Origin: Solihabitans fulvus
GTDB lineage: Bacteria > Actinomycetota > Actinomycetes > Mycobacteriales > Pseudonocardiaceae
DNA: 64,000 nt
NCBI RefSeq assembly: GCF_008386585.1
Contig: NZ_VUOB01000003.1
Span: forward strand, 1 to 64,000
Direction of reading: 5' to 3'
Notes under the pieces: generated by a model
What the model was told of the DNA's origin: nothing
The model's database searches: none
Seen by the model: only the letters and a program-made list of their open reading frames with translations
Shown: positions 25,845 through 33,113 of the stretch, one piece after another
Numbering within the stretch: position 1 is the stretch's first letter
How the letters are laid out: each line of letters opens with the position of its first letter
Position numbers and translations under genes: made by a program

Positions 25845-27331
25845 GTGACTTCACCAACGTCGGGTTCGCCATCACAGGCCCAAGCCACAACGCCATCAGG
25901 CCGGACAAGAACCGCGTTCAGCCCCAGCCCGTCCTTCGCCTCGCTCTCTGAATACTTGAGCTCGCCCCCCAGGTGATCACCGATCGACCGGAGCGCTGCG
26001 TGACAACTAAAATTGAGGAGGACACCAACCCCATCCCTCAGCAGAACGCCGAGCCTCGTCCCGTCGGCCAGCTCAAAGTCGGGGGCGCTGCGACCGATCA
26101 GCGGATGGCTGCCGCCGAGATCGTAGCGGAGAGAAACACCCCAGACGAGTTCAGCAAAGTATGACGCGCCGTCTCGCGTGCCGATGAGATCACGGACAAT
26201 GGCTTCCAGCGCACGCGAACTCCGACTTGGCCGCATGAGCGCGACCTGAGCGCGCGACCGGTCGAGGACCTCCGCTCCCACCGGATGCCGTTCACGTGAA
26301 TAGCTGTCGAGCAGACCTGCCGGCGCGTCGCCACGAATGGTCGCGGCAAGCTTCCAGCCAAGGTTCATCGCGTCGCCGAGCCCGAGGTTGAGTCCCTGGC
26401 CACCCAACGGAGAATGGATATGTGCGGCGTCGCCCGCGACCAAGACCCGCCCGTTGCGGTAAGTCGTCGCCTGATAGGCGCGATCCGTCCAGGTCGTGGC
26501 AAGCCGGAGAGCCGTCACGGTGACGTCGGTGCCCGAAATATGACGCAACACCGCCTGCACGTGATCGAGCGTGATCGGCTCAGTTCGATGGAAGGCACCT
26601 CCATCGAATGCGACCATCGCGATGGCCCCAGGCTGCGACTGAAAGTACATGCCCGTCGGCGTGTAGTTGCGGCCAAGGCTGAGCTTGTCCGGATCGGCCA
26701 TCTCGACCTGCACGGAATAGCCGGTGAACTCGGGATCGGTGCCGGCGAACTCGAAGCCACCCGCCTTTCGCACGACGCTGCGGCCGCCATCACAACCGAC
26801 GAGCCAGCGTCCACGGAAAGTCTCACCACCAGCGCGAATAGTCACGTCATCGTCCGACTGGTCGAGCTCTTCGACGGCGAGGCCGCGCCTGATCTCGACC
26901 CCCATCGAGTTCGCGCGAGCGGCCAAGGCGGTTTCGATGTGCTCCATGTCGGCCGCCATGATGGTGTCGGCCGGACCTGGCAGGCGATACTGCCACATCG
27001 AGGTGTCAATATTGGCGTAGTCGAACGGAATACCGGCGAAGTGGCCGGCCTGGCGACGCGGCTTGTCCGCCTCGTGCCCACCAGTCGCGGCATTGCGGCC
27101 GCCCTCTTTCGCATGCCCCAAGCCCACGATGTCGTTCAGCAACCCGCGACGATCGAAGGATTCAATGGTGGGCACAGAAAGGCCGCGCATCCCGAAAGGG
27201 AGCCGCTTCAGGGGTGAGTGCGGATCGTCGGCGCGCTCCAGAACCAACACCGAAAGACGGGCGAGACGCAGTTCACAGGCGAGGAACAATCCGACCGGCC
27301 CGGCACCGGCGATCACGACATCATAGATCAC
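25739..27331 (-). CDS. FAD-dependent aromatic monooxygenase (PheA/TfdB family)
   Basis: 530 aa from the GTG at 27331 with GAGGG 7 nt upstream. FAD-binding motifs in order: VVIAGAGPVGLFLACEL at the start, VGCDGGRSVVRKAGG near residue 170 and VLVAGDAAHIHSPLGGQGLN near residue 295 (the GD motif of PHBH-fold hydroxylases). The C-terminal thioredoxin-like domain is present. The predicted reaction is NAD(P)H-dependent hydroxylation of an aromatic compound. It diverges from a LysR gene that probably controls it. Codon use is less G/C-biased than its neighbours, suggesting transfer. The last ~27 residues overlap the MmyB-like gene and look like read-through. Confidence 0.88.
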   Translation of the reverse strand: MIYDVVIAGAGPVGLFLACELRLARLSVLVLERADDPHSPLKRLPFGMRGLSVPTIESFDRRGLLNDIVGLGHAKEGGRNAATGGHEADKPRRQAGHFAGIPFDYANIDTSMWQYRLPGPADTIMAADMEHIETALAARANSMGVEIRRGLAVEELDQSDDDVTIRAGGETFRGRWLVGCDGGRSVVRKAGGFEFAGTDPEFTGYSVQVEMADPDKLSLGRNYTPTGMYFQSQPGAIAMVAFDGGAFHRTEPITLDHVQAVLRHISGTDVTVTALRLATTWTDRAYQATTYRNGRVLVAGDAAHIHSPLGGQGLNLGLGDAMNLGWKLAATIRGDAPAGLLDSYSRERHPVGAEVLDRSRAQVALMRPSRSSRALEAIVRDLIGTRDGASYFAELVWGVSLRYDLGGSHPLIGRSAPDFELADGTRLGVLLRDGVGVLLNFSCHAALRSIGDHLGGELKYSESEAKDGLGLNAVLVRPDGVVAWACDGEPDVGEVTQALERWFSPEVSLRSPSSSRMRSASWAGEPSSAV

Positions 27332-27460
27332 GAAATTACCCTCAATCACTTCGGCCACCACCGACCGAGGATCGGTATCCGGCAATGCACTGACACCCAG
27401 CGACGTAACCGGGCAGGCCGCACGTCCTCGCGGCCCGACCGCCCCAAGGACTGTAACGCT

Positions 27461-27473
27461 TGATCAACGATCA
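27461..27473. promoter_or_regulatory. LysR-type T-N11-A operator
   Basis: TGATC-AAC-GATCA, a perfect dyad beginning with T and ending with A eleven bases later, matches the LysR box. It is 22 bp upstream of the LysR start and about 130 bp upstream of the divergent monooxygenase, the usual position for autoregulation plus activation of the partner. Confidence 0.6.
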
Positions 27474-27494
27474 CTCCAATGGTATGCATGCAGC

Positions 27495-28424
27495 ATGTCG
27501 ATGCACCAAATCGATCTGACGCGGGTGGACCTGAATCTCCTCGTCGTATTCGAAGCACTGATGCGCGAGCGGCACGTCGGGCGCGCCGCGACTCGGCTGT
27601 CGCTGTCCCAATCTGCGACCAGCCATGCATTGAGGCGACTCCGCACCTTGCTCGACGACCCTCTGTTCGTTCGAAATCCGCGCGGAATCGAGCCAACGCC
27701 GCGCGGGCGCGATCTGGCGCAACCCGTTTCGGATGCCCTGTCGCAGCTACGGCAGCTCTTGAGCCCACAGCCCGCGTTCGACCCGGCCACGCTTCGCCGG
27801 ACGTTCACGATTGCCGCGCACGACTACGCCATCGCCGCCCTGATGCCATCACTGATGGCCGATTTGCGGGTGCAGGCACCTGGGGTCGACCTGCGCTGCG
27901 TCAGCATCCATCCGTCCGACGTGATCGCCGGTCTGGATCGAGGCGAGTTGGATTTCGCCTTGGGTGGCTTCATCGACATCAAGGCTGAGCGGGTCACGCG
28001 GACAGTGCTGTTTTCCGATCGGTTCGTCGGCGTTGCCCGTCGAGGCCATCCGCAACTGAAGGCCGGCCGCATGTCGCTCGAAGATTTTGTGAACCTGCCG
28101 CACGTGCTGATGTCGCCGAACGGCCAGTCTCGCGGTGACGTGGATCAGGCCCTGTCGTCACTAGGAGTCGAGCGGCGCGTCGCGATAACCGTGCCCAACT
28201 TTCTCGCGATACCTTACGTGATCGAGAATGCCGACATCATCGGTGTTCTCCCCGAACGCCTGGCGTTGCGCACCGCCGCGACCTCCTCTCTCGCCCTGTT
28301 CGATCTGCCGATGGAAGTCGATTGCGTCACGTGCAGCATGCTCGTTCTCACACCGCTTATCGAGCAGGCCGAAATCAAGTGGCTCACCACCCTCCTGAAA
28401 AGCGCCGCCAAGGCGATCGCTTAA
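27495..28424 (+). CDS. LysR-family transcriptional regulator
   Basis: 309 aa, ATG at 27495. The N-terminal HTH is VDLNLLVVFEALMRERHVGRAATRLSLSQSATSHALRRLR, continuing LFVRNPRGIEPTPRG, as in NodD/LinR-like regulators. The effector-binding domain is full length. It is divergent from the FAD monooxygenase with a T-N11-A box between them. The overall sequence style and lower G/C at third positions resemble proteobacterial LysR proteins, so this regulator and its hydroxylase look like a transferred pair. It probably activates the monooxygenase with an aromatic inducer. Confidence 0.9.
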   Translation: MSMHQIDLTRVDLNLLVVFEALMRERHVGRAATRLSLSQSATSHALRRLRTLLDDPLFVRNPRGIEPTPRGRDLAQPVSDALSQLRQLLSPQPAFDPATLRRTFTIAAHDYAIAALMPSLMADLRVQAPGVDLRCVSIHPSDVIAGLDRGELDFALGGFIDIKAERVTRTVLFSDRFVGVARRGHPQLKAGRMSLEDFVNLPHVLMSPNGQSRGDVDQALSSLGVERRVAITVPNFLAIPYVIENADIIGVLPERLALRTAATSSLALFDLPMEVDCVTCSMLVLTPLIEQAEIKWLTTLLKSAAKAIA

Positions 28425-28476
28425 TGTGGTCGGGCGGGCTGGCGGACCTGGTCGTGGGTGGCGGCGTCGTTCAGTA

Positions 28477-29145
28477 CTAAGTGAGCCTTCTGTCAGCGAC
28501 CCGATGTCGCCACAACTCGTCGTCGGAATCCGACGGCCCCGTCCCGGGTTCAATTTCGAGTCGCGCCGTGGTGCCGTCGGCGAGCTGCGGCCGCTGGGTG
28601 ATGGCCTGGCCGAGCTGCTTGGCCAACACCGGGATGGTGGTTGACATCAGATAAGTCTCCGCACCGGCCTCCAGCATGCGCCGGACCGGACCACGGTAGC
28701 TGACCCCGAACTCGCGGTCCTCGATCTCGGCGATGACGACACGGGCCTTCGGGTACAGCGACCGGAGACCGCCGATCAACTGCGGGCTGGCCGGTGGCAC
28801 CAGCAGCACATCCGCCGTTGTCGGCGCCGCGTGCATGTCGAGCACGATGTAGTCCGGGCCGAGTTCGGCGGACAAGGACGCTCGGGCCGATGCGGACAGC
28901 TTCATCGCCGTGGCGACGACCGTCACGTCGCCGTAGTCCATGGGCGGTTGCCCGAAGGTCTCGCCCGCGGCGGGACCGGGCACGGCACCATCATCGACCG
29001 CGCCACCCGTGCTTGAGATCGTCGCGATCGCGTCGCCGTTCCGAGTGATGACCAGGTCTTCCCCGGGCCCGAGGCGGTCGATCAGCACCACGAGATCCTC
29101 GGGAAGGCGCGTCACGTCGATCCACGCGGCATGGTCGTCGGTCAT
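28477..29145 (-). CDS. Hypothetical protein with Phd/YefM antitoxin-like N-terminus
   Basis: 222 aa, ATG at 29145. Residues ~8-45 (IDVTRLPEDLVVLIDRLG, then EDLVITRNGDAIATISS) resemble the DNA-binding half of Phd/YefM antitoxins. The rest has no toxin-neutralising tail. Instead a ~150-aa domain contains DYIVLDMHAAPTTADVLLVPP and a Rossmann-like ARVVIAEIEDREFGVSY segment. No toxin gene is adjacent. Function is unknown; it could be a solitary regulator or an unrelated protein with a Phd-type fold. Confidence 0.65.
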   Translation of the reverse strand: MTDDHAAWIDVTRLPEDLVVLIDRLGPGEDLVITRNGDAIATISSTGGAVDDGAVPGPAAGETFGQPPMDYGDVTVVATAMKLSASARASLSAELGPDYIVLDMHAAPTTADVLLVPPASPQLIGGLRSLYPKARVVIAEIEDREFGVSYRGPVRRMLEAGAETYLMSTTIPVLAKQLGQAITQRPQLADGTTARLEIEPGTGPSDSDDELWRHRVADRRLT

Positions 29146-29345
29146 CGGGCCCGCTGCGCACGGCGGTTGGCTTCCCTTGGCGGTTTCCTCATCGCAACGT
29201 CATTTTTCCACAGTCATGACTGGGCTGCGGCTGATCGAACGGACGATGCTCCAGGTTCCTAACTCCATGCCTCCTGACCAGCCACGCCCACTTCCCTCGG
29301 GCCCGGCACACCACCCGCACCTTGGTCGGCAGGCGCGGTCACGAC

Positions 29346-29708
29346 TCAGGCGGCCGGAACCTTGTCGAGGAACCCGTAGACCTTGGTGAAGCGGTCGTTC
29401 TCGATCACGGCGACATCGAACCCGATCACCAGGGGCTCCTCGCCGGGAACGCCCAGGTGCCACGAGAAACGCGCCGTGTTGTGGTGCGCGTCGACCGAAC
29501 CACCCGAGCTGAACACCAGGCCGCCGAACTGAGCCTGAGCGCCCGCGATGACCTGGTCGATGACGTCGCGACCCTCGGCGTCCACCAGCGGGTCGGTGTA
29601 GCAGGCGTCCTCAGTGAACACCTCGGCCAACACCGCGGCACGCTCCACAGAGTCGGTGGTGTTCCAGGCCTGGAGGTAACGGGCGACAAGGTTCTCGGTG
29701 CTGCTCAT
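29346..29708 (-). CDS. SnoaL-like/NTF2-fold protein
   Basis: 120 aa from the ATG at 29708 with GGGAG 8 nt upstream. The pattern NLVARYLQAWNTTDSVERAAVLAEVF, then YTDPLVDAEGRDVIDQVI and RFSWHLG...GFDVAVIENDRFTKVYGFLD, is a typical small NTF2-like cone fold. Such proteins are polyketide cyclases, isomerases or simple ligand-binding proteins; the substrate here is unknown. It stands alone between divergent and same-strand neighbours. Confidence 0.8.
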   Translation of the reverse strand: MSSTENLVARYLQAWNTTDSVERAAVLAEVFTEDACYTDPLVDAEGRDVIDQVIAGAQAQFGGLVFSSGGSVDAHHNTARFSWHLGVPGEEPLVIGFDVAVIENDRFTKVYGFLDKVPAA

Positions 29709-29856
29709 GGGTTTCGCTCCCTGCTCGGTGCTGATCTCCTGTTGTGCACCAAGCTTCACCCAGCAGAGGTCATCGCGTCGATTACCTCAGAAGTAAGGGC
29801 GAGAGTGATCGCTGCCACGGTTCGAGCGCACCCGGCCCCGCAACCAATGGTCACGA

Positions 29857-31350
29857 TCAGCCGTCGACGCCCCCGCGGCGTGAGGACGCCAGCGCGAACC
29901 ACGTCACGCCGCGCACCACCAGGAACGCCATGCCGGCCAGGACGACGACGGTGAAGTCCGGCAGCGTCTGGAACGCCACGTCCAGTGGCAGCCAGCCGCC
30001 GTAGCTGAGCATGCCGACCCCGACGAACACCGCCGCGTACAGTGCTGCGGCCGCCACCACGTGGCCCACCAGCGGCCGCACCGCGACGCGGCCGAAACCC
30101 TTGTCGCGCAGGAGATCCGGCAGCCGCCGTGCGCGACGAACCTGCCGGCGGGTGGCGAGCGCCATCGCGACGAGAACCAGCAGCGCGACCCCGTCGATGA
30201 TGCCGTAGGTCACCAGGAAGCCGTTGCCGATCTCGGGAGCCGGCGCGCCCGCGAGGACCTCGAGGGTGTGGTGGAAGGGCGCGCCATTGTCCAACAGCAC
30301 CGGGTTGCGCGAGGTGAGCACCACCAGACCCACGCGACTGTCGGGCAGGTAGCCCATGTTGGTGTGGTAGCGGGTCAGGTCGCCGTCGTGCTGCACGACC
30401 GGCTGGCCGTTGAGGGTCCCCGTGCCCCAACCGAACCCGTAGTGGTCGATGCCGTCGATCGCCTTGTCCGAGCCGACCGAGACGGTCGGGCTGTGCATCA
30501 GCCGCAGGCTCTCCTGGGACAGCGGCCTGGCGCCCCGGTAGTCGCCGGTCATCTGGAACGTCAGGTAGTGGCCCAGGTCCTCGGCCGTGGAGACCAAGTA
30601 GCCGTCGGGCAGCGCGCCACGGAACTCCGGCGTCTCCATCGGCACGTTCAGCCCGAACAGCACCGAGGAACCCTCGACCAGGCCGGCGCGGCGCGCGTCG
30701 ACGAGGCTGGTGAAGCTCCTGGTCATCCCGAGCGGGGCGAACACGTGCTCCCTGACGTAGTCGGCGTAACCCTGACCGGAGACCCGCTCGACCATCAACC
30801 CCAGCGTCGCGTAGTTCTTGTTGCAGTAGTGGAAAGTCTCGCCGGGACGCGACACCGGGACCACGTCGGCCAGCGCACGGACGCGCTGCTCCAGTGCGGT
30901 CTCCGGCTGGTAGAGGTCCACGGTGCCCGCCTCGGTCGGCAGGCCACTGGTCTGGTTCAGCAACTGCCGCACCGTGATCGGACTGTTGGATCCTGAGGTG
31001 TGGAACCACGGGATGTAGGTGGTGATCGGCATGTCCAGGCCGACCTTGCCCGCGTCGACGAGCTGCATCACCGCCATCGCGGTGAACGACTTGCTCAGTG
31101 AGCCCAGCAGGAACGGCGACTGCGGCGTCACGTCGGAGCCGACCGCGCCGGTCGTCACGGTGCCGTCCCCGGACACCACGGCGTAGGAGGCCGACGGCAG
31201 GTGGGCGGCCTCCAACTCGCCTCGCAGGTGGGCCACCGCGGTGTCGGCCGACCCGGGCTTCGGCTGCGCCGAGGCCGGGGCGGCGAACACCGCGAGAGCC
31301 ACTGTCATGGCCGCGATCGCCTTCGCTGCCAACCGAATCCGCCGAGTCAT
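29857..31350 (-). CDS. Beta-lactamase-fold serine hydrolase with C-terminal membrane segments
   Basis: 497 aa, ATG at 31350. The signal peptide ends near ASA (residue 28). The class C/PBP-like domain has SxxK at Ser84-Lys87 (GSLSKSF), YxN at Tyr175-Asn177 (HYCNKN) and an HDGD third motif near residue 320 replacing KTG. From residue ~390 there are about four transmembrane helices (GIIDGVALLVLVAMALA, HVVAAAALYAAVFVGVG, FTVVVLAGMAFLVV). The catalytic domain therefore faces outside and is membrane-anchored. It is probably a D-aminopeptidase/esterase-type enzyme rather than a resistance beta-lactamase. Confidence 0.85.
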   Translation of the reverse strand: MTRRIRLAAKAIAAMTVALAVFAAPASAQPKPGSADTAVAHLRGELEAAHLPSASYAVVSGDGTVTTGAVGSDVTPQSPFLLGSLSKSFTAMAVMQLVDAGKVGLDMPITTYIPWFHTSGSNSPITVRQLLNQTSGLPTEAGTVDLYQPETALEQRVRALADVVPVSRPGETFHYCNKNYATLGLMVERVSGQGYADYVREHVFAPLGMTRSFTSLVDARRAGLVEGSSVLFGLNVPMETPEFRGALPDGYLVSTAEDLGHYLTFQMTGDYRGARPLSQESLRLMHSPTVSVGSDKAIDGIDHYGFGWGTGTLNGQPVVQHDGDLTRYHTNMGYLPDSRVGLVVLTSRNPVLLDNGAPFHHTLEVLAGAPAPEIGNGFLVTYGIIDGVALLVLVAMALATRRQVRRARRLPDLLRDKGFGRVAVRPLVGHVVAAAALYAAVFVGVGMLSYGGWLPLDVAFQTLPDFTVVVLAGMAFLVVRGVTWFALASSRRGGVDG

Positions 31351-31471
31351 CCTGCACTCCTCCGTGCGTTGAGTTGATCAACACAGAGCCTCGCGGAGCG
31401 GCCGGCCTCGCACCATGACGTTGACCGGTGGACGGAGGTAGGGCTAGCCCCAGGACCGCGCGGTCACGGGT

Positions 31472-31951
31472 GTGACATCTGGTCAGCCGGAACAGGACGA
31501 CCCATCGTGCCGACTTGATCAGTTGACGGGGTGGTCGGTCCGCGCACTGGGGAGGCACTGCAACCGGCAGCACGTCCGGACCACCATTCGGGCCGGCGCC
31601 AGCGGTTACCTGCTCAAGAACGACGACGGCGAGAAGCTCGCCGACGCGATCCGGGCCGTGCACGCCGGCCGCCGCGCGGTCACCACCGAACTCATGACGC
31701 TGATCAACGACGAGCCGCCGGAACTGTCACCGCAGGAACTCCAGGTCCTCTACCTGTACGGCACGGGCAGCACGCTCGCCGCCACCGTCCGGCGACTGAG
31801 CATCGCGATCCCCACGGTCCGCTCGTACCTGGACCGCATCCGCGCCAAATGGGCCGCGGCCGACGAGCCCGTACAGGACGTCCGCACCCTGATCCACGAG
31901 TACGACACACCGGCCGACAGGTGGCCTCCGGACAGCGGCCATCCCCAGTAG
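31472..31951 (+). pseudogene. Truncated NarL-type response regulator, receiver domain mostly lost
   Basis: The open frame encodes 159 aa. Homology to receivers begins only at HVRTTIRAGASGYLLKNDDGEKLADAIRAVHAG, the last third of a receiver including the conserved Lys. A LuxR-like HTH follows (ELSPQELQVLYLYG...IAIPTVRSYLDRIRAKW). The phosphoacceptor Asp region and the first ~80 residues are missing, and the preceding ~35 residues do not resemble a receiver. No ribosome-binding site was found. It is either a decayed gene or a constitutive DNA-binding fragment; the partner kinase is absent. Confidence 0.6.
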
Positions 31952-32016
31952 CGGCCGGAGAACGTCCACCCCGCGCTGCGCCCCTGGCTCGCGGACTTGC
32001 TCTGATCCGCAAGCGA

Positions 32017-32058
32017 TCCCGGTCGCCGACGGCCTGCGCAGGCCGTCGGCGACCGGGA
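32017..32058 (-). terminator. Strong hairpin terminator downstream of the C39-like peptidase
   Basis: An 18-bp perfect stem (TCCCGGTCGCCGACGGCC at 32017-32034 and its complement at 32041-32058) has a TGCGCA loop that is itself palindromic. It sits 14 bp beyond the peptidase stop and would also serve the truncated response regulator on the other strand. Confidence 0.8.
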
Positions 32059-32071
32059 CCGGTCCTCAGCG

Positions 32072-32683
32072 TCAGGCCACGTACCGGTGCAGCTTGATGC
32101 CCCCGGCCACGTCACCGGCCGACAGCCAGATCAGCTGCCGGCTCGCGCTGGCCGGGTCGGCGATCGCGAACTCGCCGCCGCCGGCCCGGTAGCCGACGAT
32201 CGTGGCGTAGTGGCCACCGGGGAAGTGCGCCGAGCCGATGCGCACCACGTTGATCACCACGGCGTGTCCTCGGTCCACGTTGTACTGGACGTCGGCGGTG
32301 AGCTTCTGGCGCAGCTCGGCGTCGCTGCCCCACTGCTTGACTTGGTAGTAGCGGCTGCCCGTGTAGTGGTTGAGCGCGTCGGCGAGGTTGTTGATGTTGG
32401 GCAGCCCGTTGCCGTCCACATGCATGTACCGCGCCAGCTCGCCCTGGCTGACCGACTTGCCCCGGACGCTCAGCGCGATATGGGCGGCCGCCGCCGAGCA
32501 CCAGTAACCGGTCTGCTGGACCTGATAGTCGTGCGGCAGCACCTTCTCACCGGCGTACTGGACGGCCGAGGCGTCAACACCGGGCTCCGTGACGGCGTTG
32601 GCGGTTCCCGCCGCGCCCATCAGCGTCCCCATGGTCAGCGCGGTTCCCACCAGCAGTCCCAATGCCTTCGTCGTGCGTCGCAT
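32072..32683 (-). CDS. Secreted C39-like (papain-fold) peptidase
   Basis: 203 aa, ATG at 32683 with AAGGAG upstream. A signal peptide is cleaved after TANA (residue 30). The catalytic residues read Cys62 in QQTGYWCSAAAA, His158 in PGGHYATIVGY and Asp176 in FAIADPA, the Peptidase_C39_2 arrangement. There is no ABC transporter or membrane domain, so it is not a bacteriocin-processing exporter but a free secreted cysteine protease or transglutaminase-like enzyme. Its promoter region carries a 22-bp-period direct repeat near a SARP gene. Confidence 0.85.
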   Translation of the reverse strand: MRRTTKALGLLVGTALTMGTLMGAAGTANAVTEPGVDASAVQYAGEKVLPHDYQVQQTGYWCSAAAAHIALSVRGKSVSQGELARYMHVDGNGLPNINNLADALNHYTGSRYYQVKQWGSDAELRQKLTADVQYNVDRGHAVVINVVRIGSAHFPGGHYATIVGYRAGGGEFAIADPASASRQLIWLSAGDVAGGIKLHRYVA

Positions 32684-33113
32684 GTTCGCTCCTTGTCAGT
32701 TGTCGCGGCCGAGCAACAGACCGCGCCATTGCAGTTCGCAACTGGGCTGATCCCCCCTGCGCTGGGACACCGCCCGACCGAAGGATGACCCGACGCGCTG
32801 AACCCATGGTGAGAACGCGCTGAATTCCCTTACTCCGCAGCATTTCCCCCGTCTCGACCGGCCGATTCTCCAGCCCCAACACCACAAACAGGCGGTTGAT
32901 CTGCGATTTCATCGTCCTCTCAACGGTTTCTCAGCACCTCGGATTATTCTGCTTCCGGCGAGCGGGTCCCTCGGTCGAGCAGTCCCTCGGCCGGGTCATG
33001 CGCGCACCCTCGGTGGCGGTGGCTGGACTGATCGGGTGAACCACCGTCCCAGGTGGACCGGCAGCAGAGGGACATCGCTTGGAACCCGCCGCCGGACAGG
33101 CTTGACTGTCCAC
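32684..33113. other. 430-bp divergent intergenic region
   Basis: No supported gene. It holds the promoters of the C39-like peptidase (leftward) and the NB-ARC SARP regulator (rightward), a 22-bp-period ACGCGCTGAA direct repeat at 32793-32824, and a GGACAG-N6-CTGTCC dyad at 33094-33111 immediately before the regulator start. Confidence 0.6.
32793..32824. promoter_or_regulatory. Candidate SARP site: ACGCGCTGAA direct repeat with 22-bp period
   Basis: Identical 10-mers at 32793-32802 and 32815-32824, exactly 22 bp (two SARP 11-bp units) apart. On the other strand they read TTCAGCGCGT, similar to AfsR-type TTCA-containing sites. The location is 110 bp upstream of the secreted peptidase and about 290 bp upstream of the SARP gene. 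Confidence 0.4.

Noticed and set aside
29857..31350. Antibiotic-resistance beta-lactamase
   Set aside because: It has SxxK and YxN but HDGD instead of KTG, plus a C-terminal membrane domain, which fits esterase/aminopeptidase-type relatives better.
32574..32912. Minus-strand ORF starting MKSQINRLFVVLGLENRP upstream of the C39-like peptidase
   Set aside because: Runs out of frame into the peptidase signal-peptide region, has no ribosome-binding site and becomes low-complexity; the start segment alone is too little to call a gene.
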